Part shown: one piece after another, positions 54,207 through 62,736 of the stretch
Position numbering within the stretch: the stretch's first letter is position 1
Layout of the letters: each line of letters begins with the position of its first letter
From: Microcoleus vaginatus_C
Lineage (GTDB): Bacteria > Cyanobacteriota > Cyanobacteriia > Cyanobacteriales > Microcoleaceae
Assembly: GCA_040004035.1 (NCBI GenBank)
Contig: JAMPLN010000001.1
DNA length: 64,000 nt
Direction: 5' to 3' (one strand)
Program-made: the position numbers and the translations under genes
The notes under the pieces: model-generated
What the model was told of the DNA's origin: nothing
The model's input: only the letters and a program-made list of their open reading frames with translations
The model's database searches: none

Positions 54207-55640
54207 GTGATCAAAAAAAGTTTAACGATCGGCATCATTGCGCTGTGGCTGTTAAGCGTACCGCTAACGGACAATGCCTTAGCTCAAGATGCTGCTGGTA
54301 CTGCTGCTGCAGTGGTGCCGAATCCGATCGACACCGGCGATACGGCCTGGATGTTGGTTTCCTCAGCACTGGTATTGCTGATGACACCGGGGCTGGCGTT
54401 TTTCTACGGGGGACTGGTGCGATCGCGCAACGTCCTCAACACCATGATGATGAGCTTAATCATGATGGGAGTGATCGGCGTCACCTGGACGCTGTGGGGG
54501 TACAGTTTAGCATTTGACGTTTCCACTCCAGTATCCGAAGGGTTTGGTAAAGGGATCGAAAGCTTCATCGGCGGCTTCGACTGGATGTTCTTGAACAAGG
54601 TCACGGCGGACACACCAGATCCGATCGGTTACGCACCGACCATACCCCACCAAGTCTTCATGGTGTACCAAATGATGTTCGCCATCATCACTCCAGCTTT
54701 GATTTCAGGGGCGATCGTCGAACGGGTAACATTTAAAACCTATTTCTGGTTCGTGCTGCTGTGGTCTACCTTCATCTACTCTCCTTTAGCCCACTGGGTG
54801 TGGGGTAGAGGCTGGCTGGAGGCGATCGGAGTTCTAGACTTTGCCGGCGGCACAGTGGTGCACATCAGTTGCGGTGTTTCTGCGGTTGTCGCAGCTTGGG
54901 TAATCGGGCCCCGCAAAGACCACTTGAAGAAGCCCCACACCCCCCACAACGTACCCTACGTCTTGTTGGGAATTGGGCTGCTGTGGTTTGGCTGGTTTGG
55001 CTTCAACGGTGGTAGCGCTTTTGGTTCTGGTTCTTTAGCAACAGTGGCTTTTGTCACCACCATGATTTCAACAGCAGCCGGCGGTTTAACTTGGACAATT
55101 GTGGAATGGGTGCTCAGAGGCAAACCGACAGCAGTGGGAATTGCTAGCGGTTTCCTCGCGGGATTGGTGGGCATCACACCTGCAGCGGGATTCGTGCTGC
55201 CAGTGGGAGCGCTTTTGATCGGATCGATCACTTCGGTTTGTTGCTTCTTTGCCATTAGCTGGCGCGCTAAGCTGGGATTTGATGACTCTTTGGATACCTT
55301 CCCGGTTCACGGCGTGGGCGGAACTGTGGGCGCGATTCTGACTGGCGTGTTTGCCACTAAAACGGTTAACGCTGCCGGAAATGACGGGCTGTTTGCCGGG
55401 AATCCGGGGCAAATCGGCACCCAGTTGATAGGCGTTCTAGCTACTTACGTGTTTGCGGGTGTCGGCACTTTTGTGATCCTGAAAATTTTGGAACAGTTTA
55501 TGGAACTGCGAGTGCCGTCATCTGCTGAAGACAAAGGTTTGGATATTGACCTGCACGGGGAAGAAGCTTACGGTGAGGATTTTGGCGGCGGTTTCAGTTC
55601 GTTTGAATCGGGTTCTCCTTTTGCGCCTAAGAAGATTTGA
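54207..55640 (+). CDS. amt: ammonium transporter (Amt), second copy
   Basis: 477 aa, GTG start preceded by AAAAGG. A signal-peptide-like leader ends near NALAQDA (about residue 27). The 11-helix core includes FFYGGLVRSRNVLNTMM, first pore His in FAGGTVVHISCG and second in DTFPVHGVGGTVGA. AMTs carry NH3/NH4+ into the cell under nitrogen limitation. It shares the general sequence of, but is clearly diverged from, the copy 4 kb upstream. Confidence 0.95.
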   Translation: MIKKSLTIGIIALWLLSVPLTDNALAQDAAGTAAAVVPNPIDTGDTAWMLVSSALVLLMTPGLAFFYGGLVRSRNVLNTMMMSLIMMGVIGVTWTLWGYSLAFDVSTPVSEGFGKGIESFIGGFDWMFLNKVTADTPDPIGYAPTIPHQVFMVYQMMFAIITPALISGAIVERVTFKTYFWFVLLWSTFIYSPLAHWVWGRGWLEAIGVLDFAGGTVVHISCGVSAVVAAWVIGPRKDHLKKPHTPHNVPYVLLGIGLLWFGWFGFNGGSAFGSGSLATVAFVTTMISTAAGGLTWTIVEWVLRGKPTAVGIASGFLAGLVGITPAAGFVLPVGALLIGSITSVCCFFAISWRAKLGFDDSLDTFPVHGVGGTVGAILTGVFATKTVNAAGNDGLFAGNPGQIGTQLIGVLATYVFAGVGTFVILKILEQFMELRVPSSAEDKGLDIDLHGEEAYGEDFGGGFSSFESGSPFAPKKI

Positions 55641-55718
55641 AGCTGATTTTCTGTGGGAGTTCGATCGTGCAGAGACTCAGTTATCTGGGTCTCTAGGCTT
55701 TTTTTAAGTTTTTTTTTA

Positions 55719-55757
55719 ACGAACCGCGAAGGCGCGAAGAGCGCGAAGAACGAAGAG
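55719..55757 (+). repeat. left inverted repeat flanking the GxxExxY gene
   Basis: ACGAACCGCGAAGGCGCGAA followed by GAGCGCGAAGAACGAAG. Its reverse-complement partner is at about 56167-56203. Confidence 0.75.
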
Positions 55758-55766
55758 GAAGAAGGG

Positions 55767-56201
55767 TTAAGAGGAGAGTATGATCCGTTTGATGCCTTCT
55801 TTGAGGATGGGAACGTTGAAGTTGATGAGAAGGCCCAAGCTGTTTTTGGTCATTTTAAGATAAGAGATAACTTGGGCTTCGTGGATGGGAGCTAGCTTTT
55901 CTACAGCTTTTAGTTCGACAATGAGGATATCGCCAACCATAAAGTCTAATTGACCTTCGCCGACTTGATGACCTTTGTAGGTGATTGCTACGGGCTTTTT
56001 AGGCTGACAAGGTATCCCTCGCATCCGAAATTCAACTTCTAAGGATTCCTGATACACTGATTCTAAAAATCCTGGCCCCAAAAGCCGAGGCACCTCAATA
56101 GCCGCCCCAATCACTCTATAAGCCAACTGTTCTAGCTGTTCGCCCAATTGTCTCATTGCTCTTTCTTCTTCCTTCGCGTTCTTCGCGTCTTCGCGGTTCA
56201 T
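55767..56201 (-). CDS. GxxExxY family protein
   Basis: 144 aa from the ATG at 56201; a purine-rich GGGGAAGAAGGA precedes it. The name motif is GPGFLESVYQESLE. A PD-(D/E)xK-like core is visible: YKGHQVGEGQLDFMVGDILIVELKAVEKL. The first 15 residues (MNREDAKNAKEEER) are the translation of the flanking repeat. Function of the family is not established; a nuclease-like fold is expected from the ELK motif. Confidence 0.88.
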   Translation of the reverse strand: MNREDAKNAKEEERAMRQLGEQLEQLAYRVIGAAIEVPRLLGPGFLESVYQESLEVEFRMRGIPCQPKKPVAITYKGHQVGEGQLDFMVGDILIVELKAVEKLAPIHEAQVISYLKMTKNSLGLLINFNVPILKEGIKRIILSS

Positions 56202-56203
56202 TC
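56167..56203 (-). repeat. right inverted repeat overlapping the GxxExxY start
   Basis: On the reverse strand this reads AATGAACCGCGAAGACGCGA then AGAACGCGAAGGAAG, the inverted copy of 55719-55757. It encodes the first residues of the protein. Confidence 0.75.
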
Positions 56204-56332
56204 CTTCTTCCCCCTCATGTGTCGATCGTATAAATAGCATATCGCCTCTTCGCTACTGAACCCATAATCGCGATCGCACCCCAAGCATTCTAAAATCAAA
56301 GGTAATTAACCTAGATTTCAACTCGATACCGC

Positions 56333-57538
56333 ATGGATACTAAAGCTTTTAAAAGATCGCTCCAACAGTCTGAAAACTACCACCGCAAGGGTTTCGGACA
56401 CGAAGCTGAGGTAGCTGGGGTGATGCAAACGGCTTATCAAAGCAGTCTGATCCAGCAAATTCGCGACAATAATTACAGACTGGAACGTGGCGCAGTTACG
56501 ATCCGGCTGGCTGAGGCTTTTGGCTTTTGCTGGGGGGTGGAACGCGCTGTAGCTATTGCTTACGAGACTCGCCAGCATTTTCCCTCAGAACGGATTTGGA
56601 TTACTAATGAGATTATTCACAATCCGTCTGTAAATCAGCATTTGCGGGATATGGAAGTTGGTTTTATTTCTGTTGAGAAGGGACAGAAAGATTTTTCGGT
56701 TGTCGATAGCGGCGATGTGGTAATTTTACCAGCTTTTGGGGCAAGCGTCCAAGAAATGCAGTTGCTTAATGATAAAGGCTGCAAGATTGTTGATACTACT
56801 TGTCCTTGGGTTTCTAAGGTTTGGAATACTGTTGAAAAGCACAAAAAGAGGAATTATACTTCGATTATTCACGGTCAATACAAGCATGAGGAAACTGTTG
56901 CTACAAGTTCTTTTGCTGATAAGTATTTGATTGTATTGAATTTCCAGGAAGCTGAATATGTCAGCAATTATATCTTGCATGGGGGCGACCGCGATGAGTT
57001 TCTTGCTAAATTTAGCAAGGCTTATTCTGCTGGTTTTGACCCAGATGTGGATTTGGAAAGTGTTGGTATTGCTAACCAAACTACTATGCTCAAAACTGAG
57101 ACAGAGAACATTGGCAAGTTATTTGAAAAAACGATGATGCGGAAGTTTGGACCTGAAAATTTGAATGACCATTTTCAGAGTTTTAACACTATCTGCGATG
57201 CGACTCAGGAACGCCAAGATGCTATGTTGAGTTTGGTTGAGGAAAAGTTGGATTTGATGCTGGTGATTGGGGGTTTTAATTCTTCTAATACTACGCATTT
57301 GCAGGAAATTGCGATCGACAAAACTGTTCCTTCTTATCACATTGATTGTGCGGAGCGCATTTTACCCGGAAATCGGATCGAACACAAGCCTTTGGGGGCT
57401 GATTTGATCGTAACTGAAGGTTGGCTACCGGATGGTAAAATTGTAGTCGGCGTGACTTCGGGTGCTTCTACGCCTGATAAGGTTGTTGAAGATGCGATCG
57501 ATCGCATTTTCGCGATGAAAGCGGCTGCGATTGTGTAA
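56333..57538 (+). CDS. ispH: 4-hydroxy-3-methylbut-2-enyl diphosphate reductase
   Basis: 401 aa, the long cyanobacterial/plastid form of IspH. The three Fe-S cysteines are in AFGFCWGVERAVAIAYE, DTTCPWVSKVW and NTICDATQERQ. The catalytic Glu-Thr region is in NHF-like segments. It makes IPP and DMAPP, the last step of the MEP pathway feeding carotenoids, chlorophyll tails and quinones. The N-terminal roughly 60 aa extension is typical of this clade. Confidence 0.96.
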   Translation: MDTKAFKRSLQQSENYHRKGFGHEAEVAGVMQTAYQSSLIQQIRDNNYRLERGAVTIRLAEAFGFCWGVERAVAIAYETRQHFPSERIWITNEIIHNPSVNQHLRDMEVGFISVEKGQKDFSVVDSGDVVILPAFGASVQEMQLLNDKGCKIVDTTCPWVSKVWNTVEKHKKRNYTSIIHGQYKHEETVATSSFADKYLIVLNFQEAEYVSNYILHGGDRDEFLAKFSKAYSAGFDPDVDLESVGIANQTTMLKTETENIGKLFEKTMMRKFGPENLNDHFQSFNTICDATQERQDAMLSLVEEKLDLMLVIGGFNSSNTTHLQEIAIDKTVPSYHIDCAERILPGNRIEHKPLGADLIVTEGWLPDGKIVVGVTSGASTPDKVVEDAIDRIFAMKAAAIV

Positions 57539-58274
57539 TTATATTGTTGCGGCACTGCACTCGGAATCATAATTTTCTCAGTGCAGTGCTTGCGTGATTC
57601 CTCGCTCCTGACATCGCTCGATCGCTCTGACGTAAGCCAAGAGAGTATAATTCCGATATAACCGGATTTGAGATTCCACGAATTTCCACCCATTTATTCT
57701 CCGCAGTTACCCGATTGCTCGAATTGCTGATACTATTCACCCGGGCCATCGTTCCTGTGAATTTTTCCCCTGCGTCCAACAAATTATTTTTTAAATAAAA
57801 TATTAAAAATTCGCCTTTTTTTTGCTGTAAAAACCTTGACGCTGCCGGCTTGACAAGGTATTATTTAATAATGGGAATGTTGGCGAAATTAAAATTTGTT
57901 TTACCACTCCCATTATCTAAAATATACCCCAAAAATCAACTTAAATCAATAGGTAAAAACTCCTTTTTTGGCGCCGCGATTTGAAACTGTAAAAGCAGCA
58001 CGATCGATGCAACAAAACATGGCGAATAAAGCTTTGTTTGCCACCCTAGATTGTGTGGCGTTGGTCTGAATCACGAGACGTAAGAGAGCAATTTCGGGCA
58101 TTTCTGGCTTAAGGGGGATGCGAAAAGAATCGAAACTAAGTTACAAACAAGATCGATCGCACATTTGAGCCTTAAATTTATAGTCTTTAGCAACCTATAG
58201 TGCCGCGCCAAAAATTCGAGTAGTCCGCATCCAATTAAAATAAAAAAAAGCAGGACTCGCACAGGGACTATTTC
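57539..58274. promoter_or_regulatory. long spacer before the signalling cluster
   Basis: No gene is supported. At 57848-57875 GGCTTGACAAGGTATTATTTAATAATGG contains a TTGACA box and an AT-rich -10-like TTTAAT/TAATAA, a plausible sigma-70 promoter reading rightward. CCCATTAT near 57911 is inverted relative to ATAATGGG near 57869 and could form a hairpin. Confidence 0.4.
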
Positions 58275-60233
58275 ATGAAACAATCACTAACTCCCCAAAT
58301 CACGGCAGGTATCGGAATGGTCGTGGCCCTGCTAATTTTCAATGCGGCAACTTCGTACCGCAACACTATCAAGTTAATCGAAAACGAACAGTGGGTGAGC
58401 CACACTCACCAAGTTTTAACCAAACTCGAAGCTACGCTTTCCACGTTAAAAGATGCTGAAACCGGACAGCGCGGTTATTTGCTGACGGGAGAAGAACGGT
58501 ATTTAGAACCGTATAACAGCGCGATCGCCCACATCAACCAGCAAGTAGTCGGATTGCAGCAGCTAACCGCTGACAATAAGCGGCAGCAACAACGCCTTCG
58601 CGATTTGAAAATTGCGATCGACTCTAAATTAGCCGACCTTGAAAGAACCCTCAATGTGCGACGCAAACAAAACTTAGCAGCAGCCGTGCGGCAAATAAAA
58701 ACTGGTAGGGGAAAGCAAATCATGGAGGACATTCGGCAGCAGATAGCCGCCATGACTGCCGAAGAAACTCAGCTATTGCAGCAGCGCGCCCGAGAATCTA
58801 AAAAAAGCGCTAATTTGACAATCCTGAGTTTTACCGTTGCGAGTTTAGTAAATTTCCTGTTGATGCTGTTGGTTTACTATTTGGTGAAGCGCGATCGAAC
58901 TTTGCGCGACAATGCCGAAATTAAGCAAAATCAACTGTTAGACCAGCTAGAGCACGATCGCCACTCCCTACAATTAAGCGAAGAACGTTTCCGCAGCGCC
59001 ATTCTCAACGCACCGCTGCCAATTATGCTGCACGCTGAAAACGGAGAAGTTTTGCAAATTAACTGCGCTTGGACAGAACTCTCAGGCTACGAATACTCAG
59101 AAATTCCTACAATTGAAGATTGGACAGAAAAAGCTTACCACAGCCGCCAATCGCTAGTGCAAGCACATATCGATCGGCTGCACCAATTAAACGCCCGCAT
59201 TTCTGAAGGCGAATATATGATTTCCACAGCCAGCGGCGAAACTCGAATTTGGGACTTTTACTCCGCACCTTTAGGCCAGCTTTCCGACGGTAGAAGCCTA
59301 GTAATTAGTACCGCCCTTGACGTAACTGCGCGCAAGCAAGCAGAAGCGGAAATTCGGATGCTCAACGCTACGTTAGAACGGCGAGTAGAACTCCGCACCA
59401 ATCAACTTCAAGCAGCTAACGAAGAATTAGAAGCTTTCGCCTATACCGTAGCCCACGATTTGCGTGCTCCCCTGCGGGGAATGCAAGGATTGGCTGAAGC
59501 TTTATTAGAAGATTACCGTGACATCCTCGACGAACTCGGTCAAGAATACGCCCAGCAAATGGTTAATTCTGGGCAACAACTAGAAGAATTAATCCAAGAT
59601 TTGCTAGCTTACAGCCACCTGAGCCGCACTGATTTATCGCTGCAAGTTTTGGACTTAGAATCTGCTGTGACCGAGGCAATTGCTATGGTAAAAGCTGACG
59701 CTAAATCCAGACAGGCTCAAATCAGTGTTCAAGCGCCCTTGCCTGCGGTAATTGCCCACCGCGTTACTTTAGTTCAAGTAATCGCAAATCTGCTCACTAA
59801 TGCTATAAAATTTGTGGAAGGCGCACCGCCTCAAGTGCTGATCTGGGGTGAGGAAATAGAGCTGCCTCAAGAGGGAGAGACAGACAGCGAAACAGGGGGA
59901 GAATTGGAAAGGCAAACTGTGGGACAGTGGGAACATTCCCAGTTACTTATGGCCAGCCCTCTATTGCCAGTCGGCATAATCCGTCTGTGGGTAGAAGACA
60001 ACGGCATCGGAATTGCTCCGGAACATCAAAAACGCATTTTTCGGGTTTTTGAACGGCTGCACGGTATCGAGTCTTACCCCGGAACTGGTATAGGATTAGC
60101 TATTGTAAAAAAAGGAGTCGATCGCATGGGCGGTCAAGTGGGAGTGGAATCTCAAGTAGGACAAGGCAGTCGATTTTGGATACAACTGAGGAAGCATGAG
60201 CCAAACGCAGACGATTTTACTGGTGGAAGATAA
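58275..60233 (+). CDS. CHASE3-PAS sensor histidine kinase
   Basis: 652 aa. First helix at about 10-28. A periplasmic CHASE3 domain (about 38-170) holds the signature LKDAETGQRGYLLTGEERYLEPY. Second helix about 177-200. PAS about 235-360. HisKA has the phospho-accepting His394 in VAHDLRAPLRG. HATPase motifs are NLLTNAIKFVEG, VEDNGIGIAPEH and GTGIGLAIVKKGVDRMGG. The kinase module is of the cyanobacterial phytochrome-like type. The next gene, an Rcp1-like receiver, begins inside its last 38 nt, so the two are co-translated and probably form a pair. Confidence 0.93.
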   Translation: MKQSLTPQITAGIGMVVALLIFNAATSYRNTIKLIENEQWVSHTHQVLTKLEATLSTLKDAETGQRGYLLTGEERYLEPYNSAIAHINQQVVGLQQLTADNKRQQQRLRDLKIAIDSKLADLERTLNVRRKQNLAAAVRQIKTGRGKQIMEDIRQQIAAMTAEETQLLQQRARESKKSANLTILSFTVASLVNFLLMLLVYYLVKRDRTLRDNAEIKQNQLLDQLEHDRHSLQLSEERFRSAILNAPLPIMLHAENGEVLQINCAWTELSGYEYSEIPTIEDWTEKAYHSRQSLVQAHIDRLHQLNARISEGEYMISTASGETRIWDFYSAPLGQLSDGRSLVISTALDVTARKQAEAEIRMLNATLERRVELRTNQLQAANEELEAFAYTVAHDLRAPLRGMQGLAEALLEDYRDILDELGQEYAQQMVNSGQQLEELIQDLLAYSHLSRTDLSLQVLDLESAVTEAIAMVKADAKSRQAQISVQAPLPAVIAHRVTLVQVIANLLTNAIKFVEGAPPQVLIWGEEIELPQEGETDSETGGELERQTVGQWEHSQLLMASPLLPVGIIRLWVEDNGIGIAPEHQKRIFRVFERLHGIESYPGTGIGLAIVKKGVDRMGGQVGVESQVGQGSRFWIQLRKHEPNADDFTGGR

Positions 60234-60657
60234 TCCCGTTGATATTCTATTGATGCAGCGGGCATTTCGCAATGAGACTTTTGCTAATACTTCGCTGCAA
60301 ATTGTCCGAGATGGAGATGCAGCGGTTTTTTATTTAAATGGGGACGGAGAATACAGCGATCGCGATCGCTATCCTTTGCCTGCGATAATTTTACTAGATT
60401 TGAAATTGCCCAGACGATCCGGTCACGAAGTTCTGGTTTGGCTGAGGCAGCAGCCGGAACTAAAACGCTTGCCGGTGGTTATGCTTACTTCTTCTAGGCA
60501 AACACTTGATGTCAAGCGCGCTTACGATTTAGGGGTGAATTCTTATTTAGTTAAACCAGTCGGGTTTGCTTCTTTATTGGAAATGATGCAGAGTTTTAGG
60601 GAGTATTGGCTCAACTATACTGAACTGCCGGAACCTAGAGAGATTTCTGGTTTGTAG
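60196..60657 (+). CDS. Rcp1-like single-domain response regulator
   Basis: 153 aa receiver with no output domain. Acidic pocket EDN, phospho-Asp in ILLDLKLPRRSGHEVL, Thr/Ser in VVMLTSSRQ and Lys in SYLVKPVGF. The long beta3-alpha3 insert (FYLNGDGEYSDRDRYPLPA) marks the Rcp1 family that partners phytochrome-type kinases. It overlaps the upstream kinase by 38 nt. Confidence 0.94.
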   Translation: MSQTQTILLVEDNPVDILLMQRAFRNETFANTSLQIVRDGDAAVFYLNGDGEYSDRDRYPLPAIILLDLKLPRRSGHEVLVWLRQQPELKRLPVVMLTSSRQTLDVKRAYDLGVNSYLVKPVGFASLLEMMQSFREYWLNYTELPEPREISGL

Positions 60658-60683
60658 TAGCGGTTTCCCGGTTTTGATTGCTT

Positions 60684-60722
60684 ATTTCCTCGTTAACACG
60701 CTCTTTCTGGGAACGAGGAAAT
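60684..60722. terminator. hairpin after the receiver gene
   Basis: ATTTCCTCGTT (60684-60694) and AACGAGGAAAT (60712-60722) pair perfectly. A second, weaker stem GCCCCT/AGGGGC follows near 60750-60765. They probably end the kinase-receiver message. Confidence 0.6.
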
Positions 60723-60834
60723 TTAGTTTCGAGTGAGGAAGCCCCTCCTCTATCTTAAAGGGGCCACCTCCAAAATTTTTATGATGAGTGATTGAGCGGC
60801 CCTCTAGTTAACAGCCAAATTATCAATTGTTAAA

Positions 60835-62310
60835 GTGGTACACATTCTAGTAATTGACGACAACCCAACGGATCGGCTGCTCGTCAAACGCGAATTAGAG
60901 CGGCAATTCTCGCAAGTGCAAATAACGGAAATTTCCGACGATACATTATTGGGGGAAGCACTGAATCGAGGCGGATTCCATCTGGTAATTACCGATTACC
61001 AACTACTCTGGACGAACGGTATAGATGTGCTTAAAACTATTAAAGCCCGTTATCCAGAATGCCCGATTGTAATGTTTACGAATACTGGCAACGAAGAAAT
61101 TGCTGTAGAGGCGATGAAAGCCGGATTGGACGACTACATTATCAAGTCGCCGAAGCACTACGTCCGTCTTTGCGTTGCGGTTCGCGGCGTACTCGATAGA
61201 GTTGCCGCCTGGGAACGAGTTGCTCGACTGGAAAACCAACTTCATTCTCTGCTAGAACGCTTAAATGTCGGAGTTTTTCGAGCGAGCTCCGAGGGGCAGC
61301 TTTTAGAAAGCAATCAAGCTTTTTTGCGCTTGTTTGATGCCAGCAATTTAGCAGATGTCCAAGGGATTTATCTGCAGCAATTGTTTGTGCAACCCCTAGA
61401 TGCAGGGGAGTCTAGATCTCAAAATCTCGAAATTACATTTCCTTTGCCAGACGGTCGAGTAAAATGGATTCGGTTTACTCAATATCTCTACAGTGCAGAA
61501 GGTGAAAGTACGATCGACGGATTGGTGGAAGATATTACGGAACTCAAGCAAGCTGAACTTGCTTTGCGGGAATTTAATGAAACTTTGGAAGAGCGGGTGA
61601 GAGAGCGTACTGCTGAGTTAGAAGAAGTTAACGCACAGCTAGAATCGTTTACCTATTCAGTTTCTCACGACTTGCGCGCTCCTCTGCGGGGAATTTCGTT
61701 TTTTGCTGAAATGTTGCTCCAAGATAGAACCAGCGAGTTGGATGCTACCGCACAGGATTACTTGTCTCGGATTAATGACGCTGCAAGTCTGATGAATACT
61801 TTAATCGAAAATTTGCTAGAGTACAGCCGCCTCAGCAAAGCTAACTTGCCACTAAAAGCAGTCTCTCTTAATTTAATTGTGGCTGGCTCGATCGCGCAAC
61901 TAGAGGCTGAAATTGCCCAAAAACAAGCTCGGATAACGGTTGTTGAACCGCTACCTACGGTGTTAGCCCATCCTGGTACGCTGCAGCAAGTCTTGGTTAA
62001 CTTGCTCTCCAATGCTATTAAGTTCGTGCAGCCTGGGATAGAGCCACAGGTGCGAGTTTATGCAGAAGCTGAGGAGGAATATATCTATCTTTGGGTAGAA
62101 GACAACGGCATTGGTATTGCAGAAAAATCTCAAGAGAGAATTTTTGGGTTGTTCGATCGCCTGCACGGTCAAGAAGTGTATCCGGGGACGGGAATTGGGC
62201 TGGCGATCGCTCGCAAAGGAGTCGAGCGGATGGGGGGTGCGATCGGGCTGAAATCGACTTTGGGAATCGGTACCCGCTTCTGGGTAAAATTACGCAAGTG
62301 CGAGAGTTGA
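60835..62310 (+). CDS. receiver-PAS-histidine kinase
   Basis: 491 aa, GTG start. An N-terminal receiver has DDN at 8-10 and Asp54 in VITDYQ. A PAS domain spans about 135-240. A coiled coil (ELALREFNETLEERVRERTAELEE) leads into HisKA with His278 in SVSHDLRAPLRG. HATPase motifs are NLLSNAIKFVQ, VEDNGIGIAEKS and GTGIGLAIARKGVERMGG. Its kinase half is closely similar to that of the CHASE3 kinase upstream, suggesting local duplication. It may relay phosphate from another kinase to its own output. Confidence 0.93.
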   Translation: MVHILVIDDNPTDRLLVKRELERQFSQVQITEISDDTLLGEALNRGGFHLVITDYQLLWTNGIDVLKTIKARYPECPIVMFTNTGNEEIAVEAMKAGLDDYIIKSPKHYVRLCVAVRGVLDRVAAWERVARLENQLHSLLERLNVGVFRASSEGQLLESNQAFLRLFDASNLADVQGIYLQQLFVQPLDAGESRSQNLEITFPLPDGRVKWIRFTQYLYSAEGESTIDGLVEDITELKQAELALREFNETLEERVRERTAELEEVNAQLESFTYSVSHDLRAPLRGISFFAEMLLQDRTSELDATAQDYLSRINDAASLMNTLIENLLEYSRLSKANLPLKAVSLNLIVAGSIAQLEAEIAQKQARITVVEPLPTVLAHPGTLQQVLVNLLSNAIKFVQPGIEPQVRVYAEAEEEYIYLWVEDNGIGIAEKSQERIFGLFDRLHGQEVYPGTGIGLAIARKGVERMGGAIGLKSTLGIGTRFWVKLRKCES

Positions 62311-62736
62311 AGAAGCAAGTTCGGCAACGCGCAGTGAATCGGGATTAAAAAAAAGATGAGGTTCTACGCAAGAGGGTTTTAACAGCAATATTCTGCTGTA
62401 GCTCAAAAAATCAATCAACCCGCTGGTTCACACCCGAAGACACAATAAACAATTAGTATAATGATAGTTAAGTAATCTCTTGCACCTTTACCGCCTGAGC
62501 AGGCTTTCCGATCTGTTTTACAACAACTTACTTAATTAATTTGCTTGTGGGCACGCCCCTAAAAAGCTGGTTGAGGATACTACAACCTTTAAAATATAAT
62601 AAAATACAAGCAAATACAATAAAATTATTTGCAAGTCTAATTAATCCACCAAGTACATATTTCAATTGTCGAGATTGCTCAATAACATATTGTTAGATTT
62701 AAGAATGTTTGCGCTCATACAAAAACTAAAAGGCTA
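62311..62736. other. spacer between signalling genes
   Basis: About 430 bp, AT-rich, no gene seen. It probably carries the promoter of the last gene in the window. Confidence 0.4.
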
